From: Atrina japonica
Taxonomy: Eukaryota > Mollusca > Bivalvia > Pterioida > Pinnidae
Assembly: GCA_030159075.1 (NCBI GenBank)
Contig: BROG01000129.1
Location: 772,501-836,500 of the forward strand
Direction: 5' to 3'
Length of the DNA stretch: 64,000 nucleotides
A program made the translations under genes and the position numbers. The notes beneath the pieces are model-generated. The model was not told the DNA's origin and ran no database searches. It was given only the letters and a program-made list of their open reading frames with translations. This document shows, piece by piece, positions 23,336 through 37,372 of this stretch (position 1 is its first letter; every line of letters begins with the position of its first letter).

Positions 23336-25001
23336 AAGGTTACTCCGCCCCGGTTAGAATGTTAAAGGTTACTCCGCCCCGGTTAGAATGTTAAAGGTTA
23401 CTCCGCCCCGGTTAGAATGTTAAAGGTTACTCCGCCCCGGTTAGAATGTTAAAGGTTACTCCGCCCCCCGGTTAGAATGTTAAAGGTTACTCCGCCCCGG
23501 TTAGAATGTTAAAGGTTACTCCGCCCCGGTTAGAATGTTAAAGGTTACTCCGCCCCGGTTAGAATGTTAAAGGTTACTCCGCCCCGGTTAGAATCATCCG
23601 TATGTTAAAGGTTACTCCGCCCCGGTTAGAATGTTAAAGGTTTACTACTCCGCCCCGGTTAGAATGTTAAAGGTTACTCCGCCCCGGTTAGAATCATTCG
23701 TATGTTAAAGGGTTACTCCGCCCCCGGTTAGAATGTTAAAGGTTACTCCGCCCCGGTTAGAATCATTCGTATGTTAAAGGTTACTCCGCCCCGGTTAGAA
23801 TGTTAAAGGTTACTCCGCCCCGGTTAGAATGTTAAAGGTTACTCCGCCCCGGTTAGAATGTTAAAGGTTACTCCGCCCCGGTTAGAATGTTAAAGGTTAC
23901 TCCGCCCCGGTTAGAATGTTAAAGGTTACTCCGCCCCGGTTAGAATCATTCGTATGTTAAAGGTTACTCCGCCCCGGTTAGAATGTTAAAGGTTACTCGC
24001 CGCCCCGGTTAGAATCATTCGTATGTTAAAGGTTACTCCGCCCCGGTTAGAATGTTAAAGGTTACTCCGCCCCGGTTAGAATGTTAAAGGTTACTACTCC
24101 GCCCCGGTTAGAATGTTAAAGGTTACTCCGCCCCGGTTAGAATCATTCGTATGTTAAAGGGTTACTCCGCCCCGGTTAGAATGTTAAAGGTTACTCCGCC
24201 CCGGTTAGAATGTTAAAGGTTACTCCGCCCCGGTTAGAATGTTAAAAGGTTACTCCGCCCCGGTTAGAATGTTAAAGGTTACTCCGCCCCGGTTAGAATC
24301 ATCCGTATGTTAAAGGTTACTCCGCCCGGTTAGAATGTTAAAGGTTACTCCGCCCCGGTTAGAATGTTAAAGGTTACTCCGCCCCGGTTAGAATGTTAAA
24401 GGTACTACTCCGCCCCGGTTAGAATGTTAAAGGGTTACTCCGCCCCGGTTAGAATCATCCGTATGTTAAAGGTTACTCCGCCCCGGTTAGAATGTTAAAG
24501 GTTACTCCGCCCCGGTTAGAATCATCCGTATGTTAAAGGTTACTCCGCCCCGGTTAGAATGTTAAAGGTTACTCCGCCCCGGTTAGAATGTTAAAGGTTA
24601 CTCCGCCCCGGTTAGAAATGTTAAAGGTTACTCCGCCCCGGTTAGAATGTTTAAAGGTTACTCCGCCCCGGTTAGAATGTTAAAGGTTACTCCGCCCCGG
24701 TTAGAATGTTAAAGGTTACTCCGCCCCGGTTAGAATGTTAAAGGTTACTCCGCCCCGGTTAGAATGTTAAAGGTTACTCCGCCCCGGTTAGAATCATTCG
24801 TATGTTAAAGGTTACTCCGCCCCGGTTAGAATGTTAAAGGTTACTCCGCCCCGGTTAGAATCATCCGTATGTTAAAGGTTACTCCGCCCCGGTTAGAATG
24901 TTAAAGGTTACTCCGCCCCGGTTAGAATCATCGGTATGTTAAAGGTTACTCCGCCCCGGTTAGAATCATCCGTATGTTAAAGGTTACTCCGCCCCGGTTA
25001 G
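23336..25001. repeat. 29/38-bp GC-box minisatellite
   Basis: About 55 tandem units. The 29-bp unit starts GTTAAAGGTTACTCCGCCCC and closes with GGTTAGAAT. A 38-bp variant has an extra CATCCGTAT or CATTCGTAT after AGAAT and recurs irregularly. Most units are identical, so the array is young. Every unit has CTCCGCCCC, the complement of an Sp1-type GC box, and two CpGs, in strong contrast to the surrounding DNA. Confidence 0.95.
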
Positions 25002-25070
25002 TCATGTGAATCGCATAATAATTACCAAAGGTGTTACCGGGTGTTGGTAAAACATTTTAATTTGATGTAA

Positions 25071-25075
<5 letters not shown>

Positions 25076-25106
<31 letters not shown>
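25076..25106. repeat. (TA)n microsatellite
   Basis: About 31 bp TA run about 280 bp upstream of the first coding exon of receptor 2. Confidence 0.9.
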
Positions 25107-25109
<3 letters not shown>

Positions 25110-25386
25110 GTGTAATAGTTTAAATATAATGAGTTCTCCAGATGCAATGTACTTACTTTGCAGTAACACAGACATAAATTCTAATGACGTATATGATGCA
25201 TACATTAAATATCGTACTTATTTTCCTATTTTCTATTAAAACTTACACCCAATGTGAGACATTGCTTGATCTTTTTACTTTACTAACTAAATTCTTTAAG
25301 TTAAAACCGTTATATATTAATGCCTCATTATAGCCTCATAGCAATGGATAATTGGTGTACGGCATTTTACGTCAATTTCGTTACAG

Positions 25387-26709
25387 ATTCCGTTATGACG
25401 AGAATCCAATTGCACTTGTTAATGCACAATCATATATACTTGGCCGTTCTATGTGTGCCCTTACGTTTTATGACGGTGGAGGGGGTTAGATGTGACCCAC
25501 GGCGACATAAATATTACCATCCCCAGGCGGACGAATGTATGGATTGTGAAAAGTGTAATCCTGGGGAAGAGAGGATTCCATATGAGGTAATCAGTGATGT
25601 AATTTTCTTTTTTCACGCACCTGTTCATCGCCAAATATGTTGTGTTAACTACTAATATTTTACGAGTTTGAATATTATTTTCAAATTATTTTACTGATCA
25701 ATGACATGCAGGGTTGAATACAAATATAACACAAATATGTTGTATATAATGTGTATTTCAAAAATGGGGTATAACAAGTCATACCCAATATAAAATTACT
25801 TTATGTCGATGCATTTCATAAGACTATATTATCGCAGTGTAAGTTATTTTTTATATTTGGAATTCTAAATCAAATACGATGAATATGTAGTGATGATAAT
25901 TGAAAATAGAATGTTTGTTTAATCAAATTTGGACCATTCTGTATATAGTAGGAGACACACATGCTTTTTACTCACACGTGAATACTGACTTTTAATCATA
26001 TATTTTGAGATATGTACTTTTGTCAATAACTGGTATTTATCCATCTTTCCGAAGGTATGGGATCACAGATTTAATATGAAAAATGGCCCTACCATATGTA
26101 GACCTTGCAGAACCTGTGGAAAGGGGACTTTCAGCCATGGACGAGCATTTCAATGTAAAAATTGTTCAGAATGTTCAGAAACGGAAATAAAAGTTTCTGA
26201 CTGCACAAGTACGGTCGATACTATATGCAGATCAAAACAGAAGACTGAAATGTAGGTCTGATATTATAGATATAATAATGATTCCTATCCAAAATGTTTG
26301 TTTTAAACGGATAAGTACCCACGATTTCATTAAAATAAAACTTTATTCAAAATACCGATTTGCAAACTTAAAGAATAGCATCGGTATTGTTGTGATTTTC
26401 AAATATCTATGGTTTTCATCCTAACAACTTTTTATCTTTCTTAAAAATATTATCATGTTCCCGGTTTTTTATATACCAGGGGTTTTAGCAAAAAGTGGGA
26501 ACATGATGAATTTGTAGCCCACAAGAGATGTTGCAGAATAAAATGATTTGTTCCTCGTATATATTTTGTATAGATTCAACACATCCAAGTGGACCACCAG
26601 GTCATCGTTTGCAGGTGAAGAACAACAAGAGGTGAAAAAGGATCCCGGAAACGGTGTGTAAATTACCTGTGTGCATTTAGCAATAATTCTCTCTCTCTCT
26701 CTCCCTCTC

Positions 26710-26799
<90 letters not shown>

Positions 26800-28220
26800 A
26801 AGCGAAGTTTTACATACATATCAGCATGCTAACACTTCATATCTTTTTTTTTCAGATATATTTTATATAATAGTGATACCAATATGTGTGACTAATATAG
26901 TGATCTTTGTGCTGTTTTTCATTTTTAGACGTAAGTATGATTACAACATTCAAGTATTTCAGGACATTTTTTCAATTTTATGTTAAAAAATATAATGCGA
27001 ATATAATAAAATGATTTATCATTATATATTTTTATGTACACAACACACAAATGTCATTATTTCCAGAATAAATCTTATGTCGAAAACGAATGAAAGAGTT
27101 ATATAAGTTTTTGGATAATTTTTTCCTCATAAACATTTTCATCTACGTTAAATGCTCAAACAAAAAATATTAGATATAACGAAATATCAATATAAGCTAG
27201 CGAGTTAGATATACTGACAAATTAAAAAATAACTAATGTTAGTTAAGAAAATACATAATTTCTTCATAATCTGACTATAAACTGTACAGAAGGTGATATA
27301 CGATAATCCAGTATTTTGTTTATTTACATTTTACAGAACTGAACGATCGATGCAGTAAACACATTGGCATACATACAGATCAGTAAGTACAGACTCAAAA
27401 ACTGCTTAAATATTTGCTTCTGAATACCCCTAGTCTAGCCCAGCATTTGCTATTATACACGAACACTTGCGCACACATATCGCAGAATTCCATAATTTTT
27501 AAAATAAATACATGTGTCATTATCATTGTTTAAAACCATTGTCATTTGTAATAATCATTATCTTTTTGTTTATATTTTTCTTCTTGTTCATCACCATTAT
27601 CATCACCCATTAAATTATGCCATTATGTCATTTTATTACAAGTGATATAAGTTATTATGCTTCATGTGTATCATTCTATTTATTGACACTGATATCAATA
27701 TTATTATAATTTTTGGTAATCAACAGACAGCTTCATCATTAAACATATTAAAAGTCAAAAGTTTAATTTTAGGGTTGAAAAAGGTAGCCATACGGAACAA
27801 AGAGAGACAATAAATGGTGGAAATGCATTAATTAATATAAACAGCCATAATGGACCAATAAATTACTTTGCCAGTCCACTGGAAACAAAAATAAATATGG
27901 AACAAGTAAATGCAGGTGACACAAAATGCCAAGACATTATCACCTCGTATCCTGGTGAAAATGAGAACGATGATAAATCAGCTGATGATGAAAACTCCCA
28001 AATCATCAGTTTCCAAGCAATTACTACGAAAATCCACAACAAATCCCAGATGTCGGAAACATCGGAGGAAGGCTTCGAATCAGACCTTCCATCAGAGGAT
28101 ACGAACAGAGTTTGGAAACCAGTTCGTAAAACAAAAGTCCAAATACTTAAACGGCAATGTTCCTATCCTTTTGATGAGACAATTCCCAAGTATGAACGAG
28201 AACCATTTTTAAGAAGTTAG
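25387..28220 (+). CDS. TNF receptor superfamily member without death domain (receptor 2, complete)
   Basis: Six exons with consensus borders and continuous frame: 25387-25586 (ATG 25395), 26055-26251, 26574-26653, 26856-26930, 27337-27382, 27773-28220 (TAG). The predicted protein has 345 residues: signal peptide 1 to about 31, CRD1 and CRD2 with 12 cysteines (about 33-120), a stalk to about 156, a TM helix about 158-180 and a 164-residue tail. The start is chosen by analogy with receptor 3, where an acceptor also lies a few bases before ATG; an upstream 5' UTR exon is implied. The tail is acidic then basic, has no death domain, and contains TSEE at about 293-296, which fits the loose TRAF2-type (P/S/A/T)x(Q/E)E pattern. 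It would be a surface receptor; ligand unknown. Confidence 0.85.
25395..25586 (+). CDS. Receptor 2 exon 1: signal peptide and first half of CRD1
   Basis: 64 codons from MTRIQLHLLM; hydrophobic core IYLAVLCVPLRFM then VRCDPRRHKYYHPQADEC, four cysteines in the C-x(14)-C-x2-C-x2-C pattern of a TNFR CRD start. Ends in phase 0 at TATGAG|GTAATC. The receptor 3 exon at 47932-48099 has the same layout (VCDPRQHEYYN). Confidence 0.85.
26055..26251 (+). CDS. Receptor 2 exon 2: end of CRD1 and CRD2
   Basis: Enters in phase 0 (VWDH) and leaves in phase 2. Encodes TICRPCRTCGKGTFSHG and then QCKNCSEC and two more cysteines (SDC, TIC), completing CRD1 and giving a full six-cysteine CRD2. Confidence 0.85.
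26688..26797. repeat. (CT)n tract inside a short intron
   Basis: About 110 bp of CT repeats occupying half of the 202-bp intron 26654-26855, ending about 58 bp before the acceptor of the TM exon. It forms an unusually long polypyrimidine stretch upstream of a cassette exon. Confidence 0.9.
26856..26930 (+). CDS. Receptor 2 transmembrane exon
   Basis: 75 bp, phase 1 in and 1 out, acceptor TTTTTTTTTCAG and donor AGAC|GTAAGT. Encodes the helix IFYIIVIPICVTNIVIFVLF ending in a basic residue. Symmetric phase permits in-frame skipping. Confidence 0.85.
27773..28220 (+). CDS. Receptor 2 last exon: cytoplasmic tail
   Basis: About 148 residues after acceptor AATTTTAG. It is Asn/Asp/Glu rich in the first two thirds and basic at the end (RKTKVQILKR), closing with REPFLRS and TAG. 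A second frame is also open for 100 codons from 27910, but the splice phase from 27337-27382 selects the frame used here. No known domain. Confidence 0.8.
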
Positions 28221-28528
28221 AAACCATTACAATGTCATAGAAAATAACAATTACACGACAATCTTTAAACTGAAGGGTAGTATAATATAAGTACATAATA
28301 TAACAGTAAAATGATTTTAAAATATAATTTATAAGGATTTATTGAAAAAAAAAATGAAATGTACCTTTATCATATCTTAATTAGTGGGTATGTCTATAGA
28401 AGATCATGAACTCGTTTACCTGATTTAGGACAGTCATTCGATTTTCAGGATATAATTTATAACGTGATAAATCTAATCTTTTAAAATCTTAAAATGCATT
28501 GAACTCCTACAAATTTAGAAATGAATCA

Positions 28529-28534
28529 AATAAA
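28529..28534 (+). promoter_or_regulatory. Polyadenylation signal of receptor 2
   Basis: AATAAA about 310 bp after the receptor 2 stop codon. Confidence 0.5.
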
Positions 28535-30243
28535 AATTCAAACCTTGAATTATCGGATCTTTGTTCGTTCAATGTTTCCCTTTAATAAGTTATAAACACT
28601 ATCTACCTATACCTCTGTTAAAACATGTAATGGATTCACAGCCTCCCGGGAAAGTCGGTCTCCAGGTATTTTCTCTTTTTGCATTATTGGATCTATACAA
28701 AACAAACAAGTTTAGGTATGAAATTGCGATTAGTTTATATTAGTTGAGAACTAAACTGGATTACAACGAACCCCGAAAAACAGGGCCTCATTAAGTAAAC
28801 TGACAAACTTTTCTCATAAATAACGTAAGTTCCAGTTGCGCTCTAACCCAGCCTGTCTAGAGGTGGGATCCGTGGTGATGTACAACACTCCAGTTACCCA
28901 ACTAAGGAGGTCGACATTAAATCGCTGACATACTAATATGTGAGTTGTTAAAATTACACTTCACAATGTTTCTGGTATCCTATTAACAATTCGCTGAAAT
29001 ACTCCTTCTGATAAGTTGTAGAATTACCAATGTCATGCTTTATCACGAGATTTAGTAATTATGCATACTATTTTGTTTGGTTAGATCGGACAATAGTCTA
29101 GACAAAATGATGAAGCATCATAATGGGTATATTCTTATGGTAGCGTTTTCGTATCACAGAAAACGCACTTAATATTGAAGGTGTTCAATGGTTTTAGATC
29201 ATATTCCTGTGCAGGATCAGGAATTTGCAGAATCTAGTAGGCTATAGATATACTTTTATTGAAAGAAATATTTCGGTGGTTATTAATCTATTTTTTGCAA
29301 AAAAGTATCCCAGAATACATTTGGAGTTCATGTTCCTTATTCATTTAACAGCCACATTAAACTACCTACATTACATTATAAACTTAGCATTAAAGTCTCA
29401 CAAGAAAATATGTATCTGTCGCGCGATGTAATGAAATCGTCGATGATTAGAGACAGCACTTTACGTTGCTTATATTAAGATTATTAAAAGAAGTGTGTTT
29501 TAAAGGTTGATATACATGGTACTTATAAACCCATCCTCCATCAAGTCAGGGTTTTCTGATTCACATCGGCCCTCAGACACCTTGACAGATTACTCCTGTA
29601 TATTGTGACTTCGCGGCGTCGTTTTCCATTGGCTTCAGGAACCGTTTTCTTAACCTGTCAGAAAGCGTCTAACAATCGATAACGTATCAACCAGGTGTGT
29701 GAGTAACTGAGTGGATCGAAAAACCTTGACTTCGGAAGATGATATAAAGGTTGGTGTACACGGTATACATGGTAGAGTTTGTACATTTTGTATATTGTTT
29801 GAGCAAAGACGACATCATACACGACATCTCAACAAACATATATGGACGCAAATGTAAATCCTTGGCAAGTAGAAAAGGGGAAACTATCAAGTGGGCATTC
29901 ATATATCTAAAGGGCCATAACTTACTATCTGAAACGTGTTTAACTCTTTCGAACCATAATAATATCTTATTGGCATGCTCTTTTCTATTGTTTAAGGCCA
30001 GGCAATTATTGTATTTAAGGAATGAAATGATATATGAATAAAATTCTCCAGAGTATGCTTTTGAGAAAGGATTATACCTATTGACTTCCGACGTATTGTT
30101 GAGATATATATATGATGAGTCTATTATTGTGGATAAAATAGATCCGAGATCACATGTGTGGTAAAGGATTGTATATAATGTATTTGATATGTTTAAAAGT
30201 CTAGGGGAAAGTTGACTAATCCCCTATGATTATCGTTTAGATT
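28535..30243. other. Intergenic, nothing recognised
   Basis: No exon with TNFR cysteines, no repeat array and no RT motif seen. Open frames of 60-96 codons lack start context and recognisable features. Confidence 0.4.
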
Positions 30244-30248
30244 GATAT

Positions 30249-30472
30249 CATAGGCGTCGAAACCGGGGGGTGCTGGGGGGGGGGGGCTTAGCCCCCCCCC
30301 CACTATTTTCAAAGATAGACATAGGTGTTGACAATTGGGAATTAGCCCCCAGACGTTTGTGGCGTGTGTGTGTGTTTTAAGTTGGTTTAGCCCCTCCCCC
30401 CACTTCTGGCGTGTGTGTGTTTTAAGTTGGTTTAGCCCCTCCCCCATTTTCAATTTGCTTCCGACGCCTATG
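30249..30472. mobile_element. MITE with G/C runs and 5-bp target-site duplication
   Basis: Left end CATAGGCGTCG and right end CGACGCCTATG are perfect 11-bp inverted repeats. The flanks GATAT (30244-30248 and 30473-30477) are a perfect 5-bp duplication. Inside are a G-run followed by a C-run (30267-30300) that can pair, and two repeats of GTGTGTGTTTTAAGTTGG plus TTTAGCCCCTCCCCC. No coding capacity. Confidence 0.8.
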
Positions 30473-30477
30473 GATAT

Positions 30478-31674
30478 AATGCAATAACCATGAAGGAAGG
30501 TAGTTCTGAAATGCTGACATTGCATGTCATGTTCTTTTCAACCCAGGTACAAAGAAAGAAAGACAAAAAAAGGTCTATAGACGGAGTACTTTTATCATTA
30601 TTTTCAACTTTGATTTACTTAAGTTTTTACCAAAAATTAAAACCTGGTAATCAAAATTGAAAACATGCTTCTTGGTGCAGCGGTTTATTTTGTGTTGATC
30701 AGATCGGTCATACCTGTCTTCATATAAAATGAAATTTGTTTTAAGGCAAAACCACAGGGTTATCCTCGACAAATATATTTAATAGTAATGCAAAAAAAAG
30801 TAACAAGATTTTAAAAAACAACCTACACAGCTTGTTAAATTCGTTCATATGCGTTAAAATGCAATGTCAAGTATGTCAACAAAGTCTTAGTGTTTTTTTG
30901 CTTTGGACTTCGGAACTACACTTCCATGTTTAAATACGAAGCGATACGGAAATAATGATTAACGAATCTCTGTGTGTTTTAACATACATGTGTGACGTTT
31001 TATTCGAATCTAAGGAAAAGGCAAGCTGCTAAAGTTTGTGCGAGCACAATTTGATGACCCATGTAAACCCAATATATTTGAGTGTTTACAAATCGCATTG
31101 TTGTTAAACGTTGTTCAGTAAACATTCGATAATCTAATTGAAATATAATATACAATATGTAATTTCATTGATTGTCATATCTTGAAACTGGCATATTCTT
31201 ATATCATTTGTTTAAAGCTAGGTTTTATTGAGAAAGTCAGTTAAACTGAGAAAGTCTGGGTAATCAATATATTGCAACACCATACTTATATTCTGATTCA
31301 CGATGGATTACAATGATCTGAGCTGAAATATTATTTATGAGTATGGTCTTGTTCAAATTAACTAAATTGATAATTCAATTCTAGTGTTTTTTCAGTTGAA
31401 AAGAGCTACTCAAACTATCATCAACTGGATAAAGTCGATTAACAGAGGGAACTAAATTTTGTTTAGTGTGATGTATCGTATATTTGCGTAGTGGAATGTA
31501 TATTGAAAATGGTTATATACATGCATTAAGGAAAGATTGAATTAATCTTATAATAATGTGCGATAAATTATTGTATCAGTAAAATACCCCGAATAAGTAG
31601 CAAAAGACATAATCAATGGAAAGACGTTAGACACACGATAAAATCAGCCAGGACTATCATGTCACATTCGCATA
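30478..31674. other. Intergenic, nothing recognised
   Basis: Unique-looking AT-rich sequence with no supported gene or repeat. Confidence 0.4.
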
Positions 31675-31975
31675 TATTGAAATTACACATTGTATATTTT
31701 ATTGAAATTACACATTGTATATTTTATTGAAATTACACATTGTATATTTTATTGAAATTACACATTGTATATTATATTGAAATTACACATTGTATATTTT
31801 ATTGAAATTACACATTGTATATTTTATTGAAATTACACATTGTATATTTTATTGAAATTGAAATTACACATTGTATATTTTATTGAAATTACACATTGTA
31901 TATTTTATTGAAATTACACATTGTATATTATATTGAAATTACACATTGTATATTATATTGAAATTACACATATAT
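31675..31975. repeat. 25-bp tandem array
   Basis: About 12 nearly identical units of ATTGAAATTACACATTGTAT followed by ATTTT or ATTAT. One unit carries a 6-bp partial duplication near 31855. Confidence 0.95.
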
Positions 31976-32116
31976 TTTATTTGCATTATCATTGTTATAT
32001 TATCTCTGTTATTATCAAAAGGGTATTGGCTGTGATGACAAAACAAATATATTTTTCTACTTTTACTACTTTACTTAATCAGAACTATACACAGGCATAA
32101 AAATCTTAAGGTATTC

Positions 32117-32119
32117 CTA

Positions 32120-32158
<39 letters not shown>

Positions 32159-32175
32159 ATATATATATATATATT
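32117..32175. repeat. (CTAT)n and (AT)n microsatellite
   Basis: About 10 CTAT tetranucleotides passing into an AT run. Confidence 0.9.
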
Positions 32176-32773
32176 ATATTTTATGAAAATAAGTCAGATC
32201 CATTTTGGTATTCATATGAAAATAGTAAGGTCAAGTTAATCAATTGCAATTGAACAAGTGCCAAAACCTGGATTTCTCAAGCAATGTTTACAAAATATAT
32301 ACAATAAAAATATGCCTCTATATATCTCTTTTTATTGTATGCCAATCTAAGTAGTAGAAAGGCGGGAAACCGTTTGAAAAATAGAGCCGATGCCCTTTTG
32401 ATTTTTATCATTGCCATTAATATTATTATTGTTGTTGTTGTAATAATGGTTTTATTGAAAACAGGTGTCAATTGATCATACAACACAGCCATTCTCATCA
32501 TTATCCAATTATGAATAAATTATTCATAAAGTATATGTAAATGATGCTCCACCCAGTCATATCATCGAGAGACAGGAAGACACAGTGGGTTGTAAGTTGT
32601 AAAGGTTCAAGAAAATTAATTTTGCTGGCTGACGGGGTTTATATTTTTGAAATTTAACCCGTGTAATATTTTGTATCATGTTGAGGTTTGTCACAAAAGA
32701 TAATGATGATATATTGTCAAAGAAGAGTTTTTATGATTTGTAAATTACTAAACTGTGTTATGTTCATCAAAAA

Positions 32774-32775
<2 letters not shown>

Positions 32776-32831
<56 letters not shown>

Positions 32832-33077
32832 TAAAATAACAAAATAAAAAAAAAAAAAAAAAAAAAGAACAAAAACAAAACAAAACAAAAATTACAGAGA
32901 AAAAGGGAAAAAGTAAAATAATAAGATAATGTATATAGCAAAAAAAATTAAAAAAAATAAAAATTAAAGAAATATTTATAAAAGCAAACAGAAAAGATAG
33001 TAAACAGAATAGAAAAGTATAAATATAAATGAAAAAAGTATAAAGCAAAAAAGCCTAAAAAAAAAAAAAAAAAAAAC
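32776..33077. repeat. A-rich low-complexity tract
   Basis: Runs of A up to about 50 bases with AAAATAAA and AAACAAAA interruptions. Minus-strand Phe-rich open frames here are artefacts. Confidence 0.9.
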
Positions 33078-33344
33078 TGAAATGAAATAAAAAATTGAAA
33101 GGAGAATTATGATATATGTTTTGTGTGTAATGCGGTGATATATTTTATTTATTTATATTCTTATGTATGGATAGTATGCAACAATATGATTTGTAATCAT
33201 TGCTGTACATTTTATTGTAGTATTTTATTAAATATATTTCAGAGCTGCTTTTTTTACTTTATTTGTTATGGGTAGTGTAGCAAGAAACGGCAATAAGCGA
33301 ATATTGTAGTACAATAAGGTCATAACGTGACGATATGATTTGAT

Positions 33345-33475
33345 TTTGAATAGTGTTTTACGCCACACTCAACAATTGTCCACTTATATGGTGGTGGCCA
33401 GTATTTTAATGATGAGGAGAGAACCCGGTTACAATGTACCCGGGAAGAAACCACTGGACTTGGGCAAGTAAATTA
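33345..33475 (-). mobile_element. SINE-type 3' body fragment (minus)
   Basis: Reverse-complement similarity to 62440-62570: both contain a CCCGGGTACATTGTAACCGG stretch, GGCC(G/A)CCACCA and a G(A/T)GTGAGGCGTTTAACAC-like end (here diverged). The GTGxGGCGTTxAACAC ending is typical of mollusc SINE bodies. Confidence 0.55.
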
Positions 33476-33479
33476 ACGA

Positions 33480-35515
33480 TATGCTAATAATTTCAATGCA
33501 TCAAAAAGGAACCTTGATCAAAATATGACGCATTTGACATGAAATATATACAGAGATGTGCTATTTTTGGTTTAGAAATGTGAATAATTTCCCCTGAAAA
33601 CTTACTTTCAAATACCCCAACCCAGGAATATAAACATGATAAACGGAGTCCAAACTGCTTACACGATATTTGATATTTATTCTATTTTCCTCAAAGTTTG
33701 TACAGTCTAATATTTATGTTTTCTTCTTTAAAGGTTTTATAAATACAAGTACATCATTTGGAATATGAAAAACACAGTAACACCCATACACGCAGAACGG
33801 AGAAAATAAAAATAATCCAAGACGATGACATATATTTATTGTAAATTTGGAAGCAAAAGAACATTTCAGAAGACTTGAATCTTTTATAATCTGCAGATAC
33901 ATGTACACACCATCCATTGTGGAAGCAGGTTGATGTTAGATAATCGTATAATTACCTAATATTATAGTCCAAACTAACATATGTTGCTGAAAAAACTTCT
34001 TGATTAAGCATTGCTGTGTCACCAGAAATGATAAATGCATCCCTTTAATATAGTATTTATAACATTTAATGTTCCATTGTTCTTCAGAGAAGTTGACGGT
34101 AAATAAGTGCATTTCATAGGAAATTTCATGATTGCATTTATATTCGCTAATCGAAAAGCTAAGAAAAAATGAGTTCGGTTATGAATATTGCACTGATATA
34201 CATCAAGATCTTGAATAAATTACAAATAAAATACCAATACATTATCAAAACAGTAAGGCAAAAACGCTGTGCACTACAGAAACAACCATACTCTGTAGTT
34301 AATTAAAATATATATGATACTCTTATGAATTATTCTGACCTCTATAATATTCATTTTTTAACATTTAATCAACAATGTTCAACTAAGAATTCTGTTTATT
34401 TTGTATTTTAGTGATAATTCATGTTTGATTGTTTTCGGAATTTCCGTCTCTTAGGAATTCTACTATATTAAAGACTGGTATGTAAAGTATGTAAAAGTGT
34501 AAAACTATAAATAACCTCTCAAATACCGATAATGTCCATCACTACTGTATACTGTATTTATAAGCTTACGTCAGAATTTGTAATCTCATCAATGACATTT
34601 TTTGAGGAATTATGAAATCAACTATAAACAATCTCTGAACACAATATTTACTAATTTTATTGAGATTTAAAGCCTTATACATAGTTATTCGGACAGGATT
34701 AAATTTTGCTGTATACATGTCGTGTAATCGTTATATGCAAGTGACAACTAGGTCATTACACATTACACCTTACACAAGGGATACCTTTAACATACATGTT
34801 CAAATATTTGTTTAAGCTTAAGCAATTTCAGATAAAGGCGGTTGACATTATGTACATAAAATATGAAAGAATGAAAAAGATTCAACCACTTATGTCCTTT
34901 TCCGTCTTTGAAAAGCACGTGCTTCCATGACACTCGTAAAAGAAACCAATAATCAGGAAAAACACCGGCTTTGTTTACAACATGGGCGCAGACATTTTGG
35001 ACACCCAAAGTTGTGCGGAGGGTAAAATGAGCCCAGCGATCTGATTGGTCATTAAATGAAAAAATTTAGTTTTGCCATTAATAAGTGAAATAAAGGTGAT
35101 AAAAAAGATACATGAATATTGGTAGTACTTTGGAAATTATAGGGTTGACGGTTGAAAATTGAAAGGGAGGGGTCATATGAGAATAGATATTTTCCTTTGG
35201 TGCGGAATACTACGAGTTTTAAACAAGTGAAAATTTGAAGTAAAAATGCAACGGCAACCTATACTTTTGATTGCAAATTTTGTTATCAAAAATATTGATC
35301 TTCCACCACAGGGTACTTATTTGACCCAGATATAATAAACATGGGAGTGACAGTGACCTGAAGTTTTGTAAATTAGCATTGAGGCCTATGGGAAAATATT
35401 TGGTGGTGTCTGTCCTTCAACCTAACAGTAACAACGTGTTACGATTTGACATGTTTATTCTTATGATACGAAATATGCATGTATCGACTTCTGGTGAATA
35501 TGGTCAAATCGGTAG
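33480..35515. other. Intergenic, nothing recognised
   Basis: Searched for CRD exons that could belong to the orphan TM exon at 39297; none found. Short antisense open frames only. Confidence 0.4.
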
Positions 35516-35619
<104 letters not shown>

Positions 35620-35793
35620 TAGTAAAATGATCCATAAAGATGAGTGATAAAGATGAATATCCATGTTAAAATTTGTTGCGTGTGTGCCTGTTAACGAGCA
35701 AGTGTGTATGTGTTATCTATGTTATTTTAATCTTTTTGTCTTGGGGAAGAGACAGATCGGTCCGAATATTTACTTCATTTGTGTCCGTGCCGT

Positions 35794-37372
<1,579 letters not shown>

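Noticed and set aside
23336..25001. CRISPR array
   Set aside because: Units are directly adjacent with no unique spacers, and the genome is animal. It is a minisatellite.
31675..31975. CRISPR-like direct repeats
   Set aside because: Contiguous 25-bp tandem units without spacers.
32717..33048. Phe-rich hydrophobic minus-strand frames
   Set aside because: Poly-A tract read in reverse, not membrane proteins.
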